This document shows positions 11,458 to 24,000 of a stretch of 64,000 bases of DNA, in pieces. Positions within the stretch are counted from its first letter, which is position 1. Each line of letters starts with the position of its first letter. The notes below the pieces were generated by a model. That model was not told where the DNA came from, did no database searches, and saw only the letters and a program-made list of their open reading frames with translations. Source of the stretch: Dromiciops gliroides (lineage: Eukaryota; Chordata; Mammalia; Microbiotheria; Microbiotheriidae); contig NC_057863.1 in assembly GCF_019393635.1 (NCBI RefSeq), positions 250,501 through 314,500 on the forward strand, read 5' to 3'. The translations under genes and the position numbers were made by a program.

Positions 11458-14400
11458 TTAGAAGTTCACATGATTCCGGATATCGTTAATTTGCTTCACC
11501 ATCTCCCGTATGTGCTCGCCCCTGAAAAAGCAGACTATGAGGCTCTCTTCCCCACCAGTGCCCTTTCGCCTGGGGGGGGGGGGGGGGGACGGGGACGGGG
11601 GAGGGAGGAGGGATGGGGGGAAATTCTACTTCACTCACTCTTCCTTCAGAACAGTCCGGATGCACTTGCGCTGGTAGGCGCTGAGTGTAATGGTGGCCTT
11701 CTGAGGACTTGTCCCCCTTTCCATCTTCCTCTGCTGGTAATCCTTTTTCATGGTGACCTGCGTGTGGCAGACAAAGGCCATGCATTATCTGGGTCCTGCC
11801 CTGGGCACCAGCTCTCAGGCAGTTGCTTGGCCCCTCCCCTGGGTCGCACCTGCTTGATGGCATTTCCCAGGTGTCGCAGCTGGTCTGGGATCAGCTGCAG
11901 CTCTTTCTTCATCTCCCTCTCGCTGTCAGAAAGGACCGGGAGCTGGGAGTGGAAGCTGCGCAGCAGCTGCTTCATCCTTCCCCAGCAAATAATGAATAAA
12001 TAAGGACCAGGCTTGCCCAGGGCGAGGGGCTTCCCTCAGCCCCGTCCCCACCCTTCCTCCCCGCACCTGTTCATTATGTCTTCTTGTCGCTCCTTGGCCT
12101 CCTCGTACTTGTCTGCCAAGCGCTCAGCCATCTCCCGGAGACTCTTCCTGTGGAGGGAGGGACGGACAGGGAAGAATGCCACCCTGGGCACATGTCCCTC
12201 CCCACCCCCACTCCCAGCCAGGGGTTAGCAGCCCCCCCTTCAGGACCCACCTCTCCTCTCGGCAGTAGTTCAGGTCTTCAAGTTGTTTCTTCTTCTGGCC
12301 ACACAATAACTTCACCCTTTGGGAACAAGAGAAAGGCTAGGTGGGCTCAGCCAGCAGTCTTGCAGGTCCCCAGTGAGCAGGAACTGCCTGCAGGGCCAGG
12401 CCTCACCTTCGCTGGATCTCCTCTTTTGCCAGGTCTTGCTTCAGGATGTACTCGTCTCGGAACACCTGGGTGGCCCGGCTGAGGAGCTGGAGGCATTCTT
12501 CGGGAGGGGGGGCCACCTCCTTGTCAGAGGATCTTGGGAGGGTGGGGGGAGCAGGTGTGAGGCACACCTTCTCGCCCCAAAGGTAGGCAAAGCCTGCCTT
12601 ACAAACCTGCCTGGGAGCCTCAGCTTCTGCCCAATCGAGGAAAAAGCATTTATTTATTAAGCACCGGGCATTGTGCCAAGCGCTTTACAGATGGAATCTC
12701 ACTGGATTCTCAGAACAGCCTTGGAGGTGGGTGCTATCATCTAGCCCCAGTGTACAGGGTCTGAGGCTGCATCTGAACTTGGGTCTTCATGATTCCAGAC
12801 CCACCCCATCCATCCCATTCCCTAGCTACTGTGGCCCACCTGAGGCCTCCCACATACCTGAGAACTGATTCTACATTAGCCACTGGAGGGCGCCTAAGCT
12901 CCAATGCCCCTCACCCCATTATTTCCCTCACACCCAGCATGTTAGTATGGACACTTGTGGTCACCTATGACCAACCTCCCTTGCCCTACTTCCTGCCATA
13001 CTTCAGAAACACAGGATTGGCCGCACTGCGCTGCAGGGTACTCCGGATATGTTTTTCAAAGGAGTCCTGAGTTTCTGCCAGAATGCGCAGAGGAGACTGT
13101 GCCACACCGACATCCTCTCGAGCACACAGCAGAGGAGGGGACGTGGGGTGAACTGTGCTTCTGCCAGGGTCCGCACCACAAATACAAGCAGATCAGAATA
13201 AGAACAGAGATGCTAGTTGGTGTAGACAACACAGGAAGGAGCCTCCCTCCCCAAGGCCCACCCTGGGGAAGTACTTACAGCAGAGGCCTGGTGAGGCACT
13301 CGTAGGTGTTGGTGATGCACACCATTGTGGGCCCCAGAACATCGGACACGATCCAGAACCCTCGAATGGGAGCTGGCTGCCTGGGGAAACATCTCTCAAT
13401 CGCATTACAGAGAAAAGGGGCCAGACAGCGGTGTCCAGCCCAGGGCACGGGGGATTAGCTAAATCACAGCCAGGACAACCGCCCATCCCTCACAAGGTGG
13501 GCAGAGGTGACCCCGGGTTGGACTCGAGGTGCCTTCCCCCAGACAGGGAAGGAGGAAGTCGGGGAAGCCAGTGTTGTGGCTACTGCAGGGCTGGTCATCC
13601 TTACCTGCAGGGCAGGGGCTTTGTACAGAGGATGTGCTCCACGAAGCACTTCTGTTCAGTAGCAAGTTCTTGTAAACTGTCTTTATCTTCCTCATCTACC
13701 AACAGACAAGCAACATCCACAGACCTGTACTTGTGGCCTCAGACCATGCCAATCACACCCCCCACCTTCAATACACAAACACACCTGAGGCTTTCAAAGG
13801 TAGAACTCACCTGACCCAAGAAATTTGTGAAGTTTGTGGATCCAAGTGAGCCCCACACTATGGACGCCGGCCTCATGGGTGCAGTGGTATCGGGAGGGAC
13901 ATTTGGGATCTGCCGTGGGAAGAGGTGAAGGATCTCCTGAGGCCCCTCTCTCCATCCTTAGAAACCCCTATGCTACTGTCCTAGAGAAGCTGCACTCCCC
14001 CATTCCCCATATCACCCCTGCTAAAGCTACTCCCAGGATCTCCCAAATGCCCAGGACACGCCCTTCTTAACCTCTCAGCAACACCAGACACTCATGACTC
14101 CTCTTCTCCTCAGCACTTGCTTGGAAAAGAAATGTATCGGTCAAGTGCTTGGCCCAGTGCCTGGCAGAGCTAGAGCTGAAGAAATGCGTATTCCTATTCC
14201 CTTGGTTCTCCTCCTCCTCCAGATCACCCCCTCTAACCATGGGTGTTCCCCAGGCTCTGTCCTGGGCCCTCTTCCTCTCCCTTGAGACACCTTCACAGGG
14301 TAACCTCGGCATGGATTTAATGACCAGCTCCTGTGCTGATAATTCTCAAATCTTCCTAACCTGCCCCAATCTCTCTGCCAACCTCCACTATTGCTTCTCC

Positions 14401-14977
14401 AACTGCCCTTCAGAGATCTCGAACTGGGCATCCAGCAGACATCAAACTTACTGTGTCTAAAACAGGACCCATCATCTTTCCCCTTCAAAGCTCCTAGACC
14501 CTTAGACTTACACCTGAGGCACATCCTGCACTTCTCACTCTTACTTCCTGGATCCAATATGGTGCCAAGGCGTGTCAATTTCACCTCTGGGCACCTCTCA
14601 GACACGCCCCCTCCTCTCCTCTGAGCCTGCCCCTCCCTCCCATCCTGGTGCAGGCCCTCCCCTTATGCCTGGACCATTGCAACAGCAGCAATGGGGTCTG
14701 CCGGCCCCAAACCTCTCCCCCCATTCTAGTCCGTACTCCACTCACCCAAGTGATTTTGCTAACGGGCAGGTCCAATCATGTCACCCCCCCCATCCCCATT
14801 CCATAACCTCCACTGGCTTCCTCTGTTTGGATGCAAAGCCCACCCTAACCTGGGCCCCTCCTCCTTTGAGCTAGGTTTCCCTGGCCACCTCCGCTGCATT
14901 CTGTCTTCTGTCATCTTCATGCCTTGGCCTTAGAGAGCTCTTAGTTTTCTTCAAAAGAATTCCTGACTTCTCACCTT

Positions 14978-15036
<59 letters not shown>

Positions 15037-18000
15037 GCAAACATGTCTGTCAGAGAGAGAGAGAACTGGAATGATCCAACAGGAGGAGGAGATGAGGGAG
15101 AGGAGTCCTCCCCTTCTCCCCAGCATTTCCCAGGACAGTCCTAGATGCAGGTGCATGAGGGACAGAGACAGGGACAGCCTCTCACCTCTGTGCAGTTTAA
15201 TGGGACACGAGAAGTCCGACTCAAGAGGGTCGTCATCTTCCTCCCCCGAGGCCAGTCTCAGGGCGAGCTCCAACTCCACACACTCGAACACGTAGAGAGA
15301 AGGGATGAGGTCGGCCCGGGAGTCCCAGGACTTCTCCGACTGCAGAAAGGCACATGGGAAACACAGACTCCTTGGAGGAGGAGCCACAGGAAAGCAATGC
15401 TGGGGGGCAGGGCCCTCCCAAACCCTGGAAGAGGGCCCCTGTTTGCACCTAGCTGCTTCCCACGTGTGGGCCCTCCCCACAACCTCCAAAGCATCATCTG
15501 GCCCAGCCAGAGCACAGAAGTCAGAGATCCCAAGGGCTGCCAGCCTCCCGGGCAGGAATACCTGGCACACAGTAGGTGCTGTGGAAATGTGGCTTCCCTC
15601 CTGTGCCCAGCCTCCCTGACCCCCGGGACACTCACATGCTGCTCGTCTTCCTCTTCCCCTTCCAGCACCACACAGTGGTACAGCATCCCTGACTCAGTGG
15701 CAATGACTAGGATGTTAGGCACGCAGGGCAGGCAGAGGACGGCGCAGGCGTCGTAGCCATAGTTGTCCTCAGCGGCCGGGTGCATGGGCAGGGGCCCCAA
15801 GAGCTTTCCTAGAGTTCCGATGCTGGAGACACAAAAAAGTGGACCCACAGGTGGTCAAGGCCAGACAAAGGCCTCTCAGTTCATCTCTCTGCTCCATCCC
15901 CCTCCTCTAGAGCTGGAAAGGACTTCAGGGGCCTTGGGTTCACCATGAGGAAACTGAGGCAGACCTAGAGTCAACACTGACTCAGGGCCCTGCTCTGAAG
16001 CCAACAGGGGGCAAAAACGCAAGCTGTAAGACCCTTCACGACCAGGTCTTTCCAGTCTGATTTCCCCAGGCTTCCAATCCATCCGGACAGCCCCACCTCC
16101 CCTTTCCTCAGCCCTCCCTGTCCTGGACCTAACTGGGCCTGCATCTGAGAGCACACACAGTAGGTGCTTCACAAAGGTCTGAACCGAGTCAGCCATCATC
16201 CAATGCACCCACATCCCTCCCCCTCCACAATCTCATGGAAAGACTAAGCTGGGAGTGCTTTTGTTGGGGAGCCCCACCCTTCTTGGACATCTTCCCCTCG
16301 TTCCCATGAGCTGTCTCATAAGGAAGGAAAACCAGAGGCCAAAACCAGCAGACAGAGCGAATGAACCTTTTAAAGACACTAATCATTGTTGCTGTTTGTC
16401 CTTGGTTTTCGAAGAGGCCAATGACATCACAGGGTCCTGTCTCCACTCGGGCATAAACTGGATTTAAATGAGGCAGAGCTGCTAGACGTCATTGTCTTCA
16501 CTCTTGCTTCCGGAGTCACTGAGGTCCAGTGGCAGGACAAGAGGAAGGATGACCGCAGATGGCTCAGGATGTAGCGGATGTGACCTTGGTGTGCTCTATG
16601 TCTGACCAAGCTCTAAGGCTCCACTGGGCCCATTGCAGCCACCTCTGGTCATTCAAACAAACTATCCTCTCTGTCCATTCCAGCTGGGGAAGTCTTCCCA
16701 TGCTCGGGGGAGACACCGGGCCCCTAACTCAGACAGGTCTGAGGCCTCCTGGTTACCCTCAACCCCATTCTGCCTGGCTGCTGAGGCGTTTAACCGGGAG
16801 TGACCACCGCACATGCTCCAGCTTCTGGGAGCCACAGGGGAGAGCTGGGTGTAGGGAGGGGGACATCAAAGGTGGTGGGGCAGCCCTCCCACCAGAGGTG
16901 CTAGTCCTCCCTGAAAACCTACACAGCCCAACCTTTTAAAATACAATAAACATTTATTAAACACTGACTTTGTGATAAGCACTTCACAAATAGAATGCCA
17001 CCCAAGTCTAACAGCCACCCTGGGAGGCAGGTGCTGTCACTGTCACCATGAGAAAACGGAGGCAGGTATCAGTGAAGTGACTTTCCCAAGATCACACAGG
17101 AAGAGTCTGAGGCAGAATTTGAGCTTCGGTCTTCCTGGATGGCTAGGTGGTGCAGTGGATAGAGCACAGGCCCTGGAGTCAGGAGGATCTGAGTTCAAAT
17201 CCAGCCTCAGACACTTGACAGTTACTAGCTATATGACCCTGGGAAAGCTACTTCATTCTGTTTGCCTCAGGTTCCTCATGTGTAAAATGAGCTGAAGAAG
17301 GAAATGGCAAACTATTCACCAGCTGCTTTGCCAAGAAAGCCCTCCTGGGGTCCCAAAGAGTCTGCAGCTGAGACACAAAAAACAACCTCCTGTCTGCAGA
17401 CCCATCACTCCTGTGGGCTGTGGTGGCCCCTGGTGGCTTTAAGTGGCCGGACTGTGTGCGACATTCTGCCCCTGCAGCTCAGCCTCTTTTCTTGGAGGCC
17501 ATGACGACACTCAGCTTTCTTTTCTGGGGCCAATCCTTACAGCTCATTCATGCCAGGAAAGCTGACATGGCAGCACCTTGTTCCTCCTCCATAACCAACC
17601 TCTCCTTTTCTCCAAGAAGATTGCCTTCCACCTCCCCATTTCCAGCTCCTTCCCTCTCAGTCAACCAACGAGCAAGGCCTGAAGACGTCCTGTGTGCCAG
17701 GCACGGGGGCTACAAGAGCACACATTACACCCAGAGGAGCCATGCCTAAAGCCAGAAAGGGCAGGACTGAGCCCTTCTTCCTTCCATGAGTCGGTCCTCG
17801 ACATTCACGGATTCACACATTTGTATCATTTTATCAGTAACGTTTTTCACTTTGCATTAGCAACCGCACACATTTATCTCTGTGCGCATTAGAGAAAAAA
17901 TGAGAGGTGCCACGATCCCTAAAAAGGAACAAAGTATTTGTCAAAATGCTTGTGAATCCGGTCCACAAAGTGTTTGAGCCACCTCTCAAGTACACAGTAA

Positions 18001-21000
18001 GGGAAGTTGGAAAAAAACAAAAAGGAAAAGCAGCAAAGTTTGTGGGGAAACCAGGGACAGTGGCCCCAGCCTCCTGCACAAATGCAGCGCTGGGAGATGA
18101 CAGCCCATGGGTTCCCCTTTCTTACCACCCCACCCCCACACTGGCAGTGACTTCATGGTTACTGTTAGGAAAAGTGCATAGTATCAGAATGTATGTTGGG
18201 ATCGAGAGGATCACAGGTGGAAAAGGGTCTTTTCGACAATCTCTAGTAAAAGATCAGTTGTTTCTTTTTCCATAAGTTCAATGTTTTCTAGAAGCAGTAC
18301 CCGCTCCACCCAAGTGAAGGACTCAAGTGAAAGAGCATTCAAGGGCCCTCAATGGCTCCCCAGTGCCCACAGAGCTCACCGCCCCTCCTCGCTCAGGGTG
18401 TACCCTGGTCGGAGCAGATGCCCACAAAACCGGGCAAGTGGACACCCAGCCCAGCCCCTCCCCGCAGGCCCTGAGCAGACAGGCAGCTCCTTCCTTCCAC
18501 TCAGCTCTTTGGGGCTGCTTCTGGCTAGTCCTTCAGTCACTAGGCAGAAGACTGTCCCATAACATCCCTCTTGCAGATCTTTGCACCCATCCAGCCCTCC
18601 CCTCTGGCTGCCCCTTCCAGGCGCTCTCCAAGATTTCAGTATCCTTCCTAAGTCACAATCTTCAGAACTGAGAACCTGACATCTGGCCCCTCACTCCTGG
18701 ACTGTATGCCCCGCCTGGAGGGAGCCTGAGGGCGAAGGATCACCTACCCCCCCATCTTCTTCAAATAAGGGTCACTGGTTAACCAGCACACCCCCCTTCC
18801 CCCCCCCCCCCCCGTCATGGGGAAGGCTGGCTCGGCTCACCTTTGCATCAGACTGACATATGTCAGGAAGGTCTCCCCATTCTCGTACAGGATGTACAGT
18901 GGGTAGGCCAACACCTCCTCTTTGCCTCGCTGCCCAAAGATGTTTTTGGGCACTGTTGCCAGAGGCCCAAAGTCAAACGCGACAGCCGTTTCTCCAAGGG
19001 ACGCTGTGTATGCCCGCCTACATCGAAGGAGAGAGCGACTCAGAGGAATGACACCCACCACTGATTAATCCACAGACGGAGCCCCTGGGGCTGGTGCTGA
19101 TCGACTCAAAGAGAGCGAGCCTTTTGGGAAGTGCTCACAGGGGAGCAGGCACAAAATGGAGTGTCCTCTGCCCTCCGGGAGCAGTCAGTCCAGACAACAT
19201 AAGGGCCGCTCCAAGTGAAGCTACATGTAGGAGGCCAATGAGAGACTGTAAGAAGCAGAGGTGAGGAATGAGGAACAGCCAAAGGCCAGTTTGGCCAGAC
19301 TTGATGATGGGGGTAAGGAAGGGTCGGGACCAACTTAGAAAGGCTTTTTTTTTTTTTTTTTAAATGAGGCAGTTGGCGTTAAGTGACTTGCCCAGGGTCA
19401 CACAGCTAGTCAGTGTTAAGTGTCTGAGGCCGGATTTGAACTCAGGTCCTCCCGACTCCAGGGCCGGTGCCCACAGCTAGGTGGCGCAGTGGATAGAGCA
19501 CCGGCCCTGGAGTCACTTAACGCCAACTGCCTCACTAAAAAAAAAAAAAAAAAAAAAAAAGAAAGGCTTTTAAGGTCAAACAAGAGAATTTCCATTTCCC
19601 CAGGCAATAGAGAGCCACAGGGGTTTACGGAGAAGAGCTTCAGGAAAAGTGCTTGGAGAGGGAAGAAAGCAGAAGCAAGGAAGCCAATTCTGAGGCTGCC
19701 AGTGGTCCAAAGGAGAGCAGTGGCCACACACCTCTTGGAAATACTGAGGCTTTATTCTTTGTCTTGCTCTGTCCAACCTTGTGAAAAGCAGCCAGAGGAG
19801 GAAAAGAGCTGGGGCAGGGGGCTTGCTGGAAGGAAAGGGGACCGGAGCCATTTGAGGGGGGGATGCAGGTCAGCGAACTGCAACACCCAATGTGAGTCCC
19901 ACTCCCCAGAAAGTGAGCCAGCAAAGCTCTGGGCATTCGTTGTCCCTCGTCCCTGGAACACTCTCCCTTCCCCGCTCCGACTTTGCAGTGGGATCCCAGC
20001 TAACACCCCACCTCCTCCAACTCCTCTCCTCTCTTCAGGACCAGCTGACTTTGTATGGAACTGTTCACCTGTTGTCTCCCCATTAGACTGTAAGTGCCTG
20101 GAGGGCAGAGAATGCCTATTGCCTTTTTGCATGCCCTGTGCCACAGCACAGTGCCTGGCACATGACTGGCACCTATTAAATGTTGATTGATTGAAACACT
20201 AAACATTTCTAGAGGAAGAAAATTCAATAAAAACTCCAAGTACAAGCAGCAAAATAAAAAGAAAGATGAATACAAGCCCAAGCCCTCAAAGGGATAAATA
20301 CAAAACTCCTTTAACAAGGTAAAGAAACATGAGCCAATGGCAGGTGAAACACAGGGGAATCGCAAGAAAGCACAGAATGACAATTAAATCTTTGAAAGGT
20401 CCCAAAGCGGGGCTAAAAGAAGGAACCAGTCACAATGTACAGCTTCGGATTAGAAAAAATAAATCACAGTGGAAGAGCGTCTAAAGAAATGCCAGCCTAA
20501 GTGATTTTGAAAACCAATACAGGACATTAGGGACGACATGGAAGAAGAGAAGATCTCTAGCTAAGCCAAAGCCACTGATTGACCTGGAGGATGAGACAAC
20601 TCGCAGCAGAACAAGCACAGCAATAATACAGAAAACACACGACAAACTCAAAAGCAGTCACTGGATCGAATATCTCCAAGGCAAAGGCAAAGAGGAAGGA
20701 GGAGGAGTAGAGGAACAGAGGGGTCAGTTTAGCTGGACTAGAGTAGGCAAGAAGGGCTATGATGGATGAAAAAAAATCAAGTCCAACAGAAGAATCTGTC
20801 AGCCAGTCAACAAGCATTTATTAAGTACCTACTATGTGCTAGGTACTGTGCAGAGCCATGTTTGAGTGCGGAAGTGACATAGTCAAGCTGTGTACATTTC
20901 CAGCAGGGCGTGTGCTCCAGTGCCAAAGGCCACAGAGAGGACAAGGGTCAGGGCTCAGCAAAGGTCACAGAATTTGGCCATTCTAAAAGAGGGCAGCTTC

Positions 21001-24000
21001 TGTCACATGTGCTAACAAACACTTAGGAAGAAAATATTGGAAAATGTAGCCAAGATTTTTTCTATGAAGGTGCTGCCCTCAGAGTCGAGAAGGGGGATGT
21101 GCCAGGCACTGGGTGCCAAGCCTTGGAGGACCCCATGCCAGCAAAGACCAAGCTGTGCTGTGTAGTCCAGCCACGCCGGAGCCAACATCTCTGTGCAAAA
21201 CCCTCACCACCAGCTCAGCCAGAGACTCAGAGAATGGCTATGAAAGCACTGCTGGGGGCAGGGAGAGCCTGCTGCAGTAGGCCAGTACCCCAGGAGCGCA
21301 GAAGAGTGGCCTAGCAGCAAGGGAAGCTCACGCAGGAATACCTCCAATCTTTGTCCCTTGGCCCCCACAGGTCTCCCTGTGGAGGAATAAGAGCCCTCAG
21401 GATCACCAGCTATCCTGTGGTGGGGGAGGGGAGGCGGGATGAGCCTGCACACTCAAAAGTCTGACACCAGACTTGTGGGGCCCCTCAGGGTCCTACCCAG
21501 AAAACAAGGACCATCCCCCTTCCCTTGGCCATGACCCAAAGGCACCATGATGTGGGCATTCAGTGATGGTGACCAAACCCTCACTCACCCTTTATTGAGG
21601 ATCAAGCTTTCTTCCTCGGCATCCGACAGGGGAATCACCTTCACTGGGATCTGGGGCTCTCGCAGACAATAGATCCTGGAAGTCCCCAAAGAGAAGAAAA
21701 CCAAGCATTTAATAACACAGGCGCGTGACACGATCCCACAAGATCCTGCACACTCACCTGCCCCTGACATACCAGCACAACAGCATCTCTTAGCATCCTC
21801 CACACACATTGACCTCCCCAGTCTTCTGTCCAGCCTGGATCCTACCCCCTCCCCATGATGGTCTAGCCGAGTTTTTCAGGTGACCAGCATGGTCTAGTGT
21901 AGGAATGGATGGAAATACGGGTGAGGGGAGCCTCCCTTCTGTGTCCTTTACTGGCAGTCACTTGCCCACACGTCGGGGACCAGGACTTGGCACAAACAAG
22001 ATGATCCCCAAAGAATCGGTTCCTAGAAGTCCCTTCTCTCCATCAATTTCACCTCCTCTACTGGGGCCTCTTTATCCATCTCCCTACAAGCAGGCTCAGG
22101 CCTGTCCAAGCCTTTTTTAAAAGTTAAAACACCTAACCTCTTCTGCTCTTCTAAACTAGCCTCCTCCCTTTCATAATGAAACTTAATCTTACAACAAGCC
22201 CACAGATGCCTTCTCCTGTTTCACTACCTTCAGTTCTAAATGTATATTGCCCTCCCCCATCAACCCTTGTGACATGAAAGAAAATGAGCAGTTCAGGGCA
22301 CCCACAATCATTGACCTCGGCAAAGCAGGGAAGGACGTACAACGTGTCATCCCTCTTCCTAAGCCAAACTCCGTCACCACTGAACACTCAGTGTCCAGCC
22401 CGTTCTTTCTGTTTAAGCTGCTGCTGTCCTTGAGTCCTGCAGAATTCAACCTTGCCAAACTTCCTTAGGCTTTGGCCCCACCCTGTCTCTCTAGTGAAGT
22501 GGGGGGGGGGGGGGAGTGATCAGGCAACTCTAACCCTAACTCTGAAAGTTCAGAAAAACCATTGTGGAGGCTGAATAGAGGATGAAGAGAAGAGGGGAGA
22601 GAATGGAGGGAGGGAGAATAATTAGAAGGCTCCTACAATGGTCCAGGTGGGGATAAAGGCCTGACCTCAGAAGGTGACAGTCTGAGTGGAGAAAATGTTG
22701 ATGCCACAAAGGAAGAAGTAATGGGATGTGACAACAGATGGGCTAGAAAGGTTGAGGATAAGCCATAGTTGTGAGCCCAGGAGTGCAAGTGTAGTGGGGC
22801 CCTAAACAGCAACAGGAAAGCCAGGGAGGAGAGTGCTGCTGGTGCAAAGATGAGTTTGCTTTGGGGCACGCCAAATTTAAGATGCTTCTGGGCCTGAGTT
22901 GACTGTCCTCTTTCTGTCTCTCTGCCTGTTTGGAGAAAGTGGGATTTTAGCCAAGCCTTGAAGGAATCCGGGTGGCAGCGATAAGGAACAATTCCAAGCA
23001 CCAGGGAGAGCTGGTGAGACAAATGGAGGGTAATGCAGGAAGAACCACCAGAAGGTGGGAGTCAGTGGACTAAGAGTATGGGTCTAGGAGTAAAATATAA
23101 AAAGACTGGAAAGGGAGGAAGTCGAACAGAGGAAGAGACAGGTAGTCAATGGAGGTCAAGTAAATAAAGGGTTAGGGTTGGGGGGGGGGGGCAGAGAGAC
23201 CACCAGCAGCTACTGCAATAGTCCAGGCATAAGGCGATGAGGGCCTGCACCTGCAATGGAAAAATCGACAAGATGCTGCAGAGGTGACATTAACAGGCTT
23301 TGCCCCCATGTTGGATGTGGGGGAGGGAGAAAGGAATCCAGGATGATCCGTAGGGTGTGTGCCTGGGGGACTGGGAGGGTGGGGGTGCTCTGGACAGTAA
23401 GAGGGAAGGTAAGAGGAGGAAGGGTCCAGGGGAAAGAGACAGAGCTCTATTTGGGACACGGTGAATTAAAGGTGTCTACCGGACATCATCCAGTTCAGGT
23501 ATCTGAGAGGGAGGTGGAGATATGGCTGGAAATCAGCAGAAAGTTTGGGGCAGAGAACATAGATTCACAAATTTGAAAATCTACAGATCCATGGGAGCTG
23601 ATGAGATCATCCAGTAAAGGAGGATCAAGAAAGAAGAGAGCTAGGAGGAATGATCTGGAGGAAGATCCAGTCAAGGAGATAGAGGAGGAGCATCCTGAAG
23701 ACCTAGAGAAGTCACACAGAGGAAAGAGTAACCAACAACAGCATCCAGGGCTAGAGAGAGGTCAAGGAGAATGAGGCCCATTGGATTTGGTGATTAAGAG
23801 ATCCCGGATGACTTTGGAGAGAGCAGGCTCCAGGGAAATAACAGGACAATGTCAATTTGGGAAGACATCTCTTGTGGAGCGCTCTAGAGATCTTTGCTTG
23901 CGGCTGTGTCATTTTAACATTTTTACCAATGGCTCGGATAAAGGAATAGATGGAATGCTTTTGTGACTTGCAGATGATTCAAAACTAGGAAAAGAGCTCT

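Noticed and set aside
14984-15295. Cys-Val repeat peptide open frame
   Set aside because: It is a translation of the TG microsatellite.
19420-20190. 256-codon open frame on the plus strand
   Set aside because: It begins inside the fold-back SINE and runs through its poly(A) as a lysine run. There is no protein family match and it lies antisense to the NUP88 intron.
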